Assembly: GCF_017874255.1 (NCBI RefSeq)
Contig: NZ_JAGGLD010000003.1
Location: 470,848-534,847 of the forward strand
Source: Paenibacillus shirakamiensis
Lineage (GTDB): Bacteria; Bacillota; Bacilli; Paenibacillales; Paenibacillaceae
Direction of reading: 5' to 3'
DNA: 64,000 bases
Position numbers and translations under genes: made by a program. Shown here in pieces: positions 27,601 to 35,843 of this stretch (its first letter is position 1; each line of letters starts with the position of its first letter). The notes under the pieces were generated by a model. It was given only the letters and a program-made list of their open reading frames with translations, had not been told where the DNA came from and made no database searches.

Positions 27601-30600
27601 GAAGAACTCAGTATGTGAGTTCCTGAGTTCCTCAGTTGAATAAAGTATGTTCCTGCCGTACTTGGCGCCAAGCTGAGATCTAAGTCGAATGCCTCCAAGT
27701 AACTAGTGGACGGGTCCTTATACACAAGGCTGCTATATCTAGTACCTGAATTAAAACCATCTTTAAAGTTAAATGTTCGATTCGCCTTCAGATTTGTGGA
27801 GAACCACCCCATTCCACTTAAGGTCACATTTTGTGGCCCTGGCGCCTCATACGGTGTCGCTGATGATATTACTAAGGGATAAACACCGCTCGTCTTACCC
27901 GCTTTTACCTGCACATAATACATTCCAGCCGTTGGCGCTCTGTAGCTAATGGCGCTGTCCTCAGTGATCGCTACTTGCTTTTGATTACTATCGTACACTA
28001 CCATTCCGGTAGCACCTGCTGCACTAAATCCGACCTGATATGCAGCATTCATGGCAATTTTATAATACGCACTATCGCCACCCGGAATTGAGTAGCTCAA
28101 TATTTTGCTGGCCTCATCGCTCCTTATCGTAATTGGATAGGCGTTTGCAAAGTCTGACCCGTCCGAAGAACTCAGTATGTGAGTTCCTGAGTTCCTCAGT
28201 TGAATAAAGTATGTTCCTGCCGTACTTGGCGCCAAGCTGAGATCTAGGTCGAATGCCTCCAAGTAATTAGTGGACGGGTCCTTATACACAAGGCTGATAT
28301 ATCTAGTACCTGAATTAAAACCATCTTTAAAGTTAAATGTTCGATTCGCCTTCAGATTTGTGGAGAACCACCCCATTCCACTTAAGGTCACATTTTGTGG
28401 CCCTGGCGCCTCATACGGTGTCGCTGATGATATTACTAAGGGATAAACACCGCTCGTCTTACCCGCTTTTACCTGCACATAATACATTCCAGCCGTTGGC
28501 GCTCTGTAGCTAATGGCGCTGTCCTCAGTGATCGCTACTTGCTTTTGATTACTATCGTACACTACCATTCCGGTAGCACCTGCTGCACTAAATCCGACCT
28601 GATATGCAGCATTCATGGCAATTTTATAATACGCACTATCGCCACCCGGAATTGAGTAGCTCAATATTTTGCTGGCCTCATCGCTCCTTATGGAAATTGG
28701 ATAGGCGTTTGCAAAGTCTGACCCGTCCGAAGAACTCAGTATGTGAGTTCCTGAGTTCCTCAGTTGAATAAAGTATGTTCCTGCCGTACTTGGCGCCAAG
28801 CTGAGATCTAGGTCGAATGCCTCCAAGTAATTAGTGGACGGGTCCTTATACACAAGGCTGATATATCTAGTACCTGAATTAAAACCATCTTTAAAGTTAA
28901 ATGTTCGATTCGCCTTCAGATTTGTGGAGAACCACCCCATTCCACTCAAGGTCACATTTTGTGGCCCTGGCGCCTCATACGGTGTCGCTGTAAATACTGG
29001 CACTGCGTTGCTACTTGACGAAATATTGTTCGCTAAATCTTTCGCCTTCACTGTAAAAGAATACGTTTTATTTGTAGTCAACCCCTCAGTCGTATACGAC
29101 AACGTTTTGCTATCGACTGTCGCAGCAAATATTCCATCTCGATATACATCATAGGCGACGACAGCTATGTTATCTATGGCTGCGCTCCAGCGCAGGCTCG
29201 CGCTGGTCTGTGTCACGGCCGTGACTGACAAGACGGGAGCCTTGGGTGCTTCTGTATCTGGTTTTGTCTTCACTTCTAGTGTTTTACTTGGTTCAGATAC
29301 ATTCCCTGCTGCATCAATAGCCTTTACTGTCAGACTATATAATGTATTGGGTTGGAGTTCAGAAAGCTTATTATTAGTTTCTGTTCCGTTAACTGTACCA
29401 ACTACAATATTATTATTTAATATCTGATAGGCGGTTACTTTTACATTATCTATGGCTGCCAGCCAACTAAGGTTAATTGTCGTTTCCGACTGAATGCTTG
29501 ATGTTAGACCGCTCGGGGCAGTAGGGGGTTCCTTATCATCTAATGTACGGACCGTCAGCGAAGCACTTCTAGCGGACACGTTACCAGCCGCGTCTCGGGC
29601 CCTTACTGAGAAGATATAATCGGTACTTGCTTTGAGATCCGCCACCTGATAAGACAATTCGCTTCCTGTAAGCGATACGAGGAGTTCCTCATTTAAATAA
29701 AGATCATACGCTTTAACCCCGATGTCATCTATCGCCTCATCCCAAATTAGATCAACGGTGCGGTCCGTTTGATTTGGAGACTTAAGATTATTGGGTATAC
29801 TTGGAGGTTCTTGGTCGGGTTGTTCCTCCTGTGGAGACCCATTTCCTTGCTCCTCTGAATTAGTTGTTAGGGTTACGGATTTGCTGGCGGGGGAGACATT
29901 GCCTGCAAGATCTTTCGCCTTCACCATAAAGCTATAAGCTGTTGAAGGCAGTAGACCTGTTACCTTCATTGTACGAATGGTACCATCTATGTTAGCAATC
30001 AACGAAGCCTTCTCTTGAGGATTAGAACTCTCATCCCCCGAGCCAGTTCCGCTTAATATATCTTGCTGGTAAACTTCGTAGGCCACTACCCCTACATTGT
30101 CGGTCGATGCTGTCCAAGAGAGCTGGACAGTCCGATCTGTGGGGTTTTCTACAATTAAATCAGTTGGCGTAAGTGGCGCCTCAGTATCCGCCTCGGCCTC
30201 CGTGCCATCATTATCGACATAGTTATCGCCATTATTCTCCAATCCTAATGGAATAGCGCTGGTAGGCTCATCCTTTTCAACCTGCGCGTTGTCTGATTGT
30301 TTCACCGATAACGGCGCTTGGGATATTTTTGAATGTGCCGAAGAACTTCCTACCGTTTTATCTGATTTATTAATTGTTGCGCTGCCTTTAGCCGACGTAT
30401 TTGTCCCTTCTACTTTAGTCGCGGGGTAAGGCTTGTTTGTTTTGATAGATTTCTTTTGTGTAATCCCATTTCGTACCGCGGGCACTTGTGCAGAAACCAT
30501 TTCTTTCATTGCAACCGGCCTTGCCTCAGATTTAAATTCTCTAACTTTATTCGCGGGCTGAGATTTGTCTACTTTAGTGAACTTTTTTGATGTAATCCCA

Positions 30601-30887
30601 TTCTGTGACTTGGGCACTTTTACAGGAAACGTTTCTTTCGTTGCAACCGGCCTTGCCTCAGATTTTAATTTTCTAGCTTCAGTCGCGGGCTGAAGTCTGT
30701 CTACTTTGTTGAACGTCGTTTTTGGAATAACTCTGTTTTGTAGCGCTGACATTTGTACAGGAACTGCTTCTTTTGCTGCGACTGGTTTTGTCTCAAATGG
30801 TGTAGCAGGGATTGATGCCAAATTCATTAGCATGCTAAAGCATAAGACAACTGCAAACTGCTTGAATACTCCATACCGTTTCTTCAT
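21648..30887 (-). CDS. Secreted Rhs/YD-repeat polymorphic toxin with an EHHH-type HNH/EndoVII nuclease tail
   Basis: 3079 residues, nine bases after the upstream YD-protein stop. Order: signal peptide (1-33), three degenerate 44-residue repeats (about 33-165), four fibronectin III domains (about 235-630), four near-identical 188-residue units (from about 635, 823, 1011 and 1199) and further PPC-like repeats to about 2000, a FN3 domain (about 2030-2135), YD repeats (about 2137-2760), and the Rhs core with YDPTIGRFLTEDTYTGEA and YSYVRNNPLIFTDPSGH (to about 2876). The last 120 residues hold SRNQAFRDAKEAAGIPKSAQ, then HEED, GSHFHG and DGHFPED (H3036, E3037, H3046, H3048, H3069), matching a predicted Tox-HNH-EHHH nuclease. 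Rhs cages enclose a toxin released by self-cleavage at the core; here it would act on competitor DNA. A putative immunity gene follows. Confidence 0.87.
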   Translation of the reverse strand: MKKRYGVFKQFAVVLCFSMLMNLASIPATPFETKPVAAKEAVPVQMSALQNRVIPKTTFNKVDRLQPATEARKLKSEARPVATKETFPVKVPKSQNGITSKKFTKVDKSQPANKVREFKSEARPVAMKEMVSAQVPAVRNGITQKKSIKTNKPYPATKVEGTNTSAKGSATINKSDKTVGSSSAHSKISQAPLSVKQSDNAQVEKDEPTSAIPLGLENNGDNYVDNDGTEAEADTEAPLTPTDLIVENPTDRTVQLSWTASTDNVGVVAYEVYQQDILSGTGSGDESSNPQEKASLIANIDGTIRTMKVTGLLPSTAYSFMVKAKDLAGNVSPASKSVTLTTNSEEQGNGSPQEEQPDQEPPSIPNNLKSPNQTDRTVDLIWDEAIDDIGVKAYDLYLNEELLVSLTGSELSYQVADLKASTDYIFSVRARDAAGNVSARSASLTVRTLDDKEPPTAPSGLTSSIQSETTINLSWLAAIDNVKVTAYQILNNNIVVGTVNGTETNNKLSELQPNTLYSLTVKAIDAAGNVSEPSKTLEVKTKPDTEAPKAPVLSVTAVTQTSASLRWSAAIDNIAVVAYDVYRDGIFAATVDSKTLSYTTEGLTTNKTYSFTVKAKDLANNISSSSNAVPVFTATPYEAPGPQNVTLSGMGWFSTNLKANRTFNFKDGFNSGTRYISLVYKDPSTNYLEAFDLDLSLAPSTAGTYFIQLRNSGTHILSSSDGSDFANAYPISIRSDEASKILSYSIPGGDSAYYKIAMNAAYQVGFSAAGATGMVVYDSNQKQVAITEDSAISYRAPTAGMYYVQVKAGKTSGVYPLVISSATPYEAPGPQNVTLSGMGWFSTNLKANRTFNFKDGFNSGTRYISLVYKDPSTNYLEAFDLDLSLAPSTAGTYFIQLRNSGTHILSSSDGSDFANAYPITIRSDEASKILSYSIPGGDSAYYKIAMNAAYQVGFSAAGATGMVVYDSNQKQVAITEDSAISYRAPTAGMYYVQVKAGKTSGVYPLVISSATPYEAPGPQNVTLSGMGWFSTNLKANRTFNFKDGFNSGTRYSSLVYKDPSTSYLEAFDLDLSLAPSTAGTYFIQLRNSGTHILSSSDGSDFANAYPITIRSDEASKILSYSIPGGDSAYYKIAMNAAYQVGFSAAGATGMVVYDSTQKQVAITEDSAISYRAPTAGMYYVQVKAGKTSGVYPLVISSATPYEAPGPQNVTLSGMGWFSTNLKANRTFNFKDGFNSGSRYSSLVYKDPSTNYLKEFDLDLSLAPSTAGTYFIQLRNSGTHILSSSDGSDFANAYSITIASPEASNSSSKMVPANDVAYYKVTSLTAGKNYRISASGTVGFTVYSSDQIQLAVSSGTSISFTPSTTGVYYVKLRSGTSNGNYTLNIGQNMSSADYVAPGPQNGTISSGGSTTYWAELVANRTFMLTASGATQIEFYDSLNNYISRCYNSTCAFSPSIAAGYYLKVYGTANARIIISSQDGSSFDSAYVTSEASGRTVSTNNQPFSSSAYYKVNFSKVNNYVIYARGGATGIEVYDSAQNKVISGEATTLAFAPTVAGFYYIRVLSGSTNSSYTLDIEREAVPFQAPGPQDGIISDTGYTRYAVTLLGNRTAVLNATNASKIELFDSQNNQVTTCSATSCAYIPATSGSYTYKVYGTAGAKITLSAQDGSSFRTAYRVSETKGFILVSNTQPANEFGIYSVTLTAGTAYSFYARGNRVSLYDGKEQELASGTALDFTPDATSDYYIRVSSSTTAGNFTMNMERLAETYRMPGPQASLVPTYGYVRYALTTNRSFMLQATNTTKIEIYDKANSLLTTCSSSCSTPMLAGTYFLKVYGVAGSTTALSAQDGSTLGAAYPISLTNQTGNATYMLPDNSDSYYRATLTAGIPYLLTSSILDSNNGLTVFDSTGKLLEASRQNSMSFKPPTTGTFYIKAANGGTGGSFTLKISQLVYISSETDGVLGISGNTVISNLAKWELCYGQGTSPTEWRLVKTGYTALSNGLLGNWDTNSLENGPYALKLILYTVSGEAFSSSLIMDVANRSLRLTAPSAVTDKSFTLNWSINRTPNLVRFEVYQSSVSGTNFSYANKLATISDVTLTAYLMTGLEPKKTYFYKIRAVYADGQTVDSNEIAVTTRAVTTGIQLATYQYDAVGNVLESVDPNGNVQKFEYDALNRLVAVNQPDGARLATTYDAMGRILTQIDGAGGLTSTEYDVLGQLISTTDSNGAKIESQYDDAGRIVRQVDANNLATTTSLDNMGRVIRITNPLGQSISYQYDVAGLMTKVTDANGVSRSFTYDEVGRVVTETDGLGYVTAYDYDVLGNKIKLYLPNGTRWSYGYNERNQLTTVMDPEGGTTLSSYDEAGRLKSVTDAKKQVKSYVYDSLNRVTKVTDPLGKSTQYVYDNNGNTTSIVDRNGTVLNYDYTGVNQVRSVSSGSMKPVSYTYDLAGRRVTMTDGSGTTRYKYDGAGRLTSKILGDGKTIQYAYDAAGQLVNTTDYMGAVTNREYDAAGQLIRVEDSVAGATTYTYDAGGRRIQTLTPNGITVGYSYDSNGQIVGMTHKKNDEELLLPFTYAYDSIGNMTSAADGRGKALYQYDSLNRLAEYTQADGTRTAYTYDAVGNRIAETILQPSEESLTRSYTYDAANRLTAINNGTDPAVALKYDQNGNLLSDANRTFTYDPLNQLISVKEGTNLSKYGYNGDGLRVEATSSAGDIIRFYWDDDQISLETNNSGDVIGRNLYGLERIARMQEPNSTSHLAEGTNISYYLYDGHGDVRALGDASQPLLNTYGYDAWGNVSQQSGIQKNPYGYAGEYTDSTGLQYLRARFYDPTIGRFLTEDTYTGEANDPPSLHLYSYVRNNPLIFTDPSGHVPFKAWANAPEWVPFSDAYIRNYDQNLNSGLDAISEFNPAAGFVARTLTTIGRVAIFDDLVALADSCSTSYDKSLAIIGFIPGGKFAKLAKFAKFGEEATDIAKAERAVVGKGTGEVASKVSRNQAFRDAKEAAGIPKSAQFEKHGYVFDGTSENRTAYQFTVDGQKKYIILHEEDKLGRGSHFHGADDAKGNPFDKGRYNQYDGHFPEDLDGFGK
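27030..28990. repeat. 564-bp tandem repeats inside the Rhs gene
   Basis: The same marker (GAAGAACTCA) falls at 27037, 27601, 28165 and 28729, exactly 564 bases (188 codons) apart. Units differ at only a few positions, so copies are recent or kept alike by gene conversion. They encode PPC-like beta domains. Confidence 0.95.
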
Positions 30888-30896
30888 AGCTACCCT

Positions 30897-33800
30897 TTAC
30901 TTCCTCTCCGTTTTAAGCACTCGACCGATGGCATCGTAGGTATAGGTTGTCACTGCACCTGATGCCTCGGTTTTCGTAATGAGCCTATCGTTCACATCAT
31001 ACGTATATGACTCTTTCACTCCACCCGGATAGGTCACCTTTGTAGCTCGTCCTTTGGCATCGTAAGTTTTAGTGGTTACATTACCTTTCGCATCGGTAAC
31101 CGAGGTTTGGTTACCCATGGCATCATACGCATAGGAAGTCACCGCTCCTTTAGCATCCGTGACTTTGGTCAGTCGCCCGAGATTGTCATATTCATATGAG
31201 GTGAGATATCCTTTTTGGTCTTTCCGGTTTTTCAGTAGCTCCCCTACATACTCCATACTCTCCATCGTCTCATCCGGATATCGGATATTTGTCACATGAC
31301 CATATACATCGTAGCCATAATCCGTACGTTGTCCCATCGCGTCGATTTCCGAAGTTCTGCGACCCAAGGAGTCGTACTCATACATCGTCTTCTTACCTAG
31401 AGCATTAGTAACTTCAATGAGTCTGCCATTCCCATTGTAACGATAACTCGTTAATGCGCCTGTATAATCCTTTGTCTGAGTAACTTGGCCCCGAGTATTG
31501 TATACATACGTCATCTTATTGCCCAGTGCGTTGACAATTGATGTGACATTGCCCAGCTCATCGTAAATGTATGACGTTTTGTGTCCTAACGCATCGATAA
31601 CCGCTATAACCTGATCTTTGTTGTTATAAACGGTCGAGGTTTTATTTCCTAAGGCATCCACGACTGTCGTGCGATTGCCTCTTGCGTCATAGAAATATTT
31701 CGTTTTGTTACCGAGCGGGTCCGTGATGACGTCAACTTTATTATCCGGATTGTAGTTTAGTGTCGTCCGATTTCCAAGCACATCCGTCATTCCTGTCAAA
31801 ATCTGACGGTTGTCCCAAGTGAAGCTTTTGACCCCGGTCGCATAGTTCGTAATGGAGCCTCCAGCCGCGTTGGCTGCATTAATGGTTTGTGTCAAACCAT
31901 TTGGGTTCGTGCGGCTAACAATCTGACCTGAGCTGTTATAGTACTGGAACTTCGTCGTTTTCCCTTTGCGGTTCGTAATGGCAAAACCTGAAGTATAATC
32001 AAAACTGTAGAATTGATTGTCCGAGTATTTGATTTGAATTAATCGTTTGCTATCATCATAAGCCAGCCTAACCTGGTACTTGCCATCTGCATCCATCATC
32101 GCAAGTGTTCCATCTATGTTGTAGCTTAATGTTGTTATTGCTCTACTCGTATCCAGCACTGTATTCAAACGCCCCTGCTTATCATAGGTGAGAGAGACAC
32201 CCTCACCCAAGCGATTCATTTTGCTGTTGAGCTTCCCCGTTGCGTCGAACTTCATGACATCTTTGGTCTTTTTAGTTAGGGTTAGAGTATTGTCCGCGTT
32301 CTTTGTCAACGTGTCGAAGTTGTTGGGCGGACTTGTGTACGTCCCATCTATATTCCTGGTATACGTCACTCGGCTGCCATCCCCTGCTTCCAAGTCCAGA
32401 TTGTTAGGGTTGTTATTGGATGCAACCATACGATCTGAATAACTGGTTGTCCACTTCGGAGAACCTACTGAACTTGAACGGCTGTCCGAGGCAGTAGAAT
32501 TAAAAAATAATTGGAACTCTGTATGATTGCCTTCACTTCCTCCGTAGAGTAACTTTGGAGTTTGGACCGCCAGATTTCCATACACCCTGTTAATAGAAGT
32601 CGTCATCCCGTCCATATCTCCGTCGGCTGCCGAATTCATAGCCTCGAAGTTGCCACAGGGCTGATTGCAATCTACTCCCCCGGGAATGCCTCCAAAACCG
32701 CCTGCGTTAGAACAAGTATATTTACCAATTAGTTCATCCGTAGCACTTTGGGTTAAAATAAATGCTCCTTTTAATCCCTGCAGCGCCTCCGCATCGGTAT
32801 TAGCGAATACTATCGCATTACCAGTGAAAAGGGATTCGAATTCCATTTTAGGTTTTTCCACCCAACCGACTTGTGAATCATACATTCGGATGCTATCTGC
32901 GGCGACCGCTGTCACCGTAACATAATGATCCTGTAAAAGTGCGATAGCCGGAAGCTTAAGCGTCGCTAAGTCAGATTTTGCCACCTGAAGGCCAACTGCC
33001 CGGATTCCTTGTTGCTCTGATGCATGAATTAGTCCAGTCATTGTTGTACCTTTTTCGGTCGTGCCTGCATCTTGAGTCAACTGCTCTAGAGAGGCCGTTA
33101 CTCCTTTGACGGACAAAGCAGCACGCAGCGCAGCAGGCCCACATATGCATTCTAATGACTGATTAGATGATGATGTTGAAACTTTATTAGATGTCGTATT
33201 AGTTTGCTCAACGGGTTGTTGCGGACTTAACACATCCAATTTCGATTGAGCCCGACTAGCCAGGTAGCTACCGGAATTGGCATGAATGAATTGCTTGAGT
33301 TCGGCAATGGCCTCGGTCTTCTTGCCTGATGCTACTAATGCAAGTGCCTTTTGGAAGTTCAAATCTTCAAGCGTGGTATTCATCGTAAAATAATCGTAGG
33401 GATTGGTTCCACTATAGCTCTGAACGACTTGGGATAATTCGGTATAAGCCCTACTGAAATCACCATCCTCGGCAGCTAAAAATGCAGCTTGGCGTTTTGT
33501 TTTTGCTAGATCTTCATTGAATTGATTTTTTGCATTTCGCTCCCAAGGAGCCTCTGCACTTCTCGTCTTTGCTAACGAACGAAACTTCAGCCCGTCCATA
33601 GCCTGCAGAAGGTCATTTTTCAACGTCTTGAACTGCGTTTTGCTAATGTTGGGTATTACTTTGCGATAAGCCTTTACAAGCTTTACTTGATCGTGTAATG
33701 GATGCTCTTTCTCCAGCTGATTCAAAATCGCATCCGCAGCGGAGGCGTTCGCCTTGGAATTATAGAGGCTCTTTTTCATATTAGCTCTCTGCAAATCAGC

Positions 33801-34157
33801 CATTACATCCAAGTCAGTAGTGGCATGCAATTGCTTCACTTTGTCGAAGTACTTACTTGCTTCGTCAAAACGGTCGCGTGAATACTCGATTTCGCCAAGC
33901 CTGTATTGAATCCAGGCATTCATTTTTTTGTCCGACGGAAATTCAGAGGCAAGCTGTTGATAAGCTGTTTGTAATCCATCGGTTAGACCTAACCCCATCT
34001 GTAATCTCATTTCTTCATTATCACGTTGGGTCTCCAGCGCTTCCAGCCGCTCCATGGCACTCGTTGGTTTGGACACCGTTACTGCATAAACGGGGTTAAT
34101 TGTAGTTAAAAGAAGCAAAAAGCAAATAAAAAGCAAACCAAACTGTTTCAAAACCAT
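30897..34157 (-). CDS. Secreted TPR / C39-like cysteine peptidase / YD-repeat protein
   Basis: 1086 residues, GGGGG before the ATG. Signal peptide (1-25), TPR-like helical repeats (about 60-310), a C39-type peptidase domain (about 335-455) with CICGPAALRAALSVKGVTAS as the Cys motif, DHYVTVTAV as the His motif and MYDSQVGWVEKP nearby, then a DUF6531-like strand region (about 500-640) and many YD repeats (about 640-1086). It ends with YD repeats and has no Rhs core and no toxin tail. C39 peptidases normally cut leader peptides of exported bacteriocins; a Sec-exported C39 domain on a YD scaffold is unusual. It is translationally close to the toxin gene and probably assists or processes it, which is inference. 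Confidence 0.82.
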   Translation of the reverse strand: MVLKQFGLLFICFLLLLTTINPVYAVTVSKPTSAMERLEALETQRDNEEMRLQMGLGLTDGLQTAYQQLASEFPSDKKMNAWIQYRLGEIEYSRDRFDEASKYFDKVKQLHATTDLDVMADLQRANMKKSLYNSKANASAADAILNQLEKEHPLHDQVKLVKAYRKVIPNISKTQFKTLKNDLLQAMDGLKFRSLAKTRSAEAPWERNAKNQFNEDLAKTKRQAAFLAAEDGDFSRAYTELSQVVQSYSGTNPYDYFTMNTTLEDLNFQKALALVASGKKTEAIAELKQFIHANSGSYLASRAQSKLDVLSPQQPVEQTNTTSNKVSTSSSNQSLECICGPAALRAALSVKGVTASLEQLTQDAGTTEKGTTMTGLIHASEQQGIRAVGLQVAKSDLATLKLPAIALLQDHYVTVTAVAADSIRMYDSQVGWVEKPKMEFESLFTGNAIVFANTDAEALQGLKGAFILTQSATDELIGKYTCSNAGGFGGIPGGVDCNQPCGNFEAMNSAADGDMDGMTTSINRVYGNLAVQTPKLLYGGSEGNHTEFQLFFNSTASDSRSSSVGSPKWTTSYSDRMVASNNNPNNLDLEAGDGSRVTYTRNIDGTYTSPPNNFDTLTKNADNTLTLTKKTKDVMKFDATGKLNSKMNRLGEGVSLTYDKQGRLNTVLDTSRAITTLSYNIDGTLAMMDADGKYQVRLAYDDSKRLIQIKYSDNQFYSFDYTSGFAITNRKGKTTKFQYYNSSGQIVSRTNPNGLTQTINAANAAGGSITNYATGVKSFTWDNRQILTGMTDVLGNRTTLNYNPDNKVDVITDPLGNKTKYFYDARGNRTTVVDALGNKTSTVYNNKDQVIAVIDALGHKTSYIYDELGNVTSIVNALGNKMTYVYNTRGQVTQTKDYTGALTSYRYNGNGRLIEVTNALGKKTMYEYDSLGRRTSEIDAMGQRTDYGYDVYGHVTNIRYPDETMESMEYVGELLKNRKDQKGYLTSYEYDNLGRLTKVTDAKGAVTSYAYDAMGNQTSVTDAKGNVTTKTYDAKGRATKVTYPGGVKESYTYDVNDRLITKTEASGAVTTYTYDAIGRVLKTERK

Positions 34158-34516
34158 ATCCCCCTTAATAATTTCTATCTTTTCATTTCGCTTTTATTTC
34201 CTTTCTAAGTAGTTAGAACTATGACTTTCAACCTATATCTTAAGACTAGAGGGAAATAATTCCAATAGCTTATTTTGTATTATTTTGTATAATCATGTCG
34301 ATTAGTTACATTTATTTTTCTTTATACATCTCTACATGTCGATAAACGGCATATAACGGTGAGCTTATACAAAAAAAACCATAATCTACTCTCTCTTGTT
34401 CAATTAGTTCAAAATCATATTGAAATTAAAAATAGTATGGGTATTTCTTGTTATAGAGTTGAGTTCCATTGATAAAAACTCTTTGAAATACAGATAAGGA
34501 ACTTAAACTTAAACGC

Positions 34517-34543
34517 AAAAAATCCTCCTACGTGCAGAGGAAA
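34517..34543 (-). terminator. Probable terminator downstream of the vat-like gene
   Basis: On the minus strand TCCTC pairs with GAGGA across nine bases and is followed by TTTTTT. It lies about 200 bases beyond the acetyltransferase stop. Confidence 0.5.
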
Positions 34544-34557
34544 GAGATAACGTAAAT

Positions 34558-34713
34558 ATGTCATTTTCAGATAGAAGACTATTAAATACATGCCTGATTA
34601 CGCAAAGTGATGGACATTTTTTATTTGAGTTGGGAGAACACATGAAGGCTCGGTATTTCACTCCAATATTAAAATATTACGAACCAAGTTCTCGGGTTTG
34701 TGAAGAGATCTAA
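34558..34713 (+). CDS. Possible small protein, unsupported by a clear ribosome site
   Basis: A 51-codon frame from ATG to TAA (starts MSFSDRRLLNTCLITQSDGH) with balanced composition. GAGGAAAGAG lies somewhat far upstream. No family recognised; could be chance. Confidence 0.25.
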   Translation: MSFSDRRLLNTCLITQSDGHFLFELGEHMKARYFTPILKYYEPSSRVCEEI

Positions 34714-34729
34714 TCAAATAATTGTTGAT

Positions 34730-34762
34730 TCTTACTACTTACTCTTTACTATTTACTACTTA
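34730..34762. repeat. Degenerate TTACTAC-type short repeat
   Basis: TTACTACTTACTCTTTACTA and continuing similar units match the heptanucleotide repeat at 16111-16170. The last codons and stop of the acetyltransferase gene lie inside it. Confidence 0.65.
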
Positions 34763-35396
34763 ATCCCTTAAGTGTCTCCAAATCATGAGCGGATACTAAG
34801 GTGTCCAGATGCTCAAATATCTGTTCTTCATCCCAGTTCCACCACTGAAGCTCCAGTAACAACTGAATGATCTCCTCACTAAAACGCTTTTTGATCACCT
34901 TTGCAGGGTTACCACCGACAATCGTGTAAGGCTCAACATTCTTCACTACGGTTGAATTCGAAGCTACAATAGCACCGTCGCCAATCGTGACGCCTGGCAT
35001 GATCGTAACCTGTTGACCGATCCAGACATCGTTACCGAGGACCGTATCTCCTTTGAAAGGAAGCTGTTCGACCATCGGCGTCACCTTCTCCCATCCTCCA
35101 CCGAAAATATTAAAGGGATACGTAGTAAAGCCATCCATGCGATGATTCGCCCCATTCATGATGAAGGTTACGCCTTCTGCAATTGCGCAGAACTTCCCAA
35201 TCCGCAGCTTATCACCTAGGAACTCATAATGGTGCTGAATATGGTCATAAAAAAGCTCAGGTGAATGGGTATTATCACTATAGTAAGTATAATCCCCGAT
35301 CTCAACGTTCGCTCGCCTAGGCAAATTTTGAATGTAACACACTGTTCGAATCGCTTCATTAGGGTAAAGCTTATGTTTATCCGGTGCGTTCATCAT
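34749..35396 (-). CDS. vat: Vat-type streptogramin A acetyltransferase (hexapeptide-repeat family)
   Basis: 215 residues, AAAGGAAG seven bases before the first ATG. It has the left-handed beta-helix layout of Vat/xenobiotic acetyltransferases: VEIGDYTYYSD (about 31-41), KLRIGKFCAIAEGVTFIMNG (about 63-82), NHRMDGF with the catalytic His at about 85, an excursion with YPFNIFGGGWE, PFKGDTVLGNDVWIGQQVTI (about 113-132), then VVGGNPAK-type TIVGGNPAKVIKKRF and a C-terminal helix WWNWDEEQIFEHL. The enzymes acetylate streptogramin A with acetyl-CoA. The overall pattern is very close to Vat(D)-like enzymes, so the family is firm, but activity on the drug is not shown here. An ABC-F gene lies upstream on the same strand. 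Confidence 0.88.
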   Translation of the reverse strand: MMNAPDKHKLYPNEAIRTVCYIQNLPRRANVEIGDYTYYSDNTHSPELFYDHIQHHYEFLGDKLRIGKFCAIAEGVTFIMNGANHRMDGFTTYPFNIFGGGWEKVTPMVEQLPFKGDTVLGNDVWIGQQVTIMPGVTIGDGAIVASNSTVVKNVEPYTIVGGNPAKVIKKRFSEEIIQLLLELQWWNWDEEQIFEHLDTLVSAHDLETLKGLSSK

Positions 35397-35659
35397 ATAT
35401 ATACTTCCTTTCTGTGCTCAAACCTGCGAGGCTACAACTATCTTATACAAACTAAAGTATACACGGGCTTAGATGTAGATTTAACTAAAATTAAACGCTT
35501 GTCCATAATTATGAAACTACATATATATTAATTTTCCTTTTCCAAATTTGATTCATTGAGCTAGCAGAACATAATATCTTTAAGTTGTAACTTTTGGCAC
35601 CTATTCTACTTATCATTATCGTCGTTGCCATAGCCATATTATTTTCAGTAGGTAGCGAT

Positions 35660-35712
35660 AAAAGACCGTCTCCTGTAGATTTCATCTACGAGAATCGGCC
35701 TTCATTCCTTTT
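35660..35712 (-). terminator. Hairpin between the ABC-F and vat-like genes
   Basis: GACCG...CGGCC with an inner GTAGAT ttc ATCTAC stem; on the minus strand TTTTAT follows. It fits the end of the ABC-F transcript. The remaining gap 35397-35843 shows no gene. Confidence 0.7.
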
Positions 35713-35843
35713 CCTTAATTTATTTTTTAGGATTTCTTAATACTAGTCGTACTATTATTAACCGATTTATTGGTCTATTAGCAACGTAGCGAAATCCTAA
35801 AAATATAGATAAATTTACTCTCAATTAATCCGAGATTTATGAT

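Larger units (their letters stand above)
34158..34748. other. Intergenic gap between the Rhs operon and the vat-like gene
   Basis: AT-rich, about 590 bases. It should hold the Rhs operon promoter (no convincing -35/-10 pair seen on the minus strand), a hairpin at 34517-34543, a small plus-strand frame at 34558-34713 and a heptanucleotide-like repeat at its right end. Confidence 0.6.

Noticed and set aside
27030..28990. CRISPR-like array
   Set aside because: The repeats are 564 bases, contiguous and in coding frame; there are no short repeats with unique spacers.
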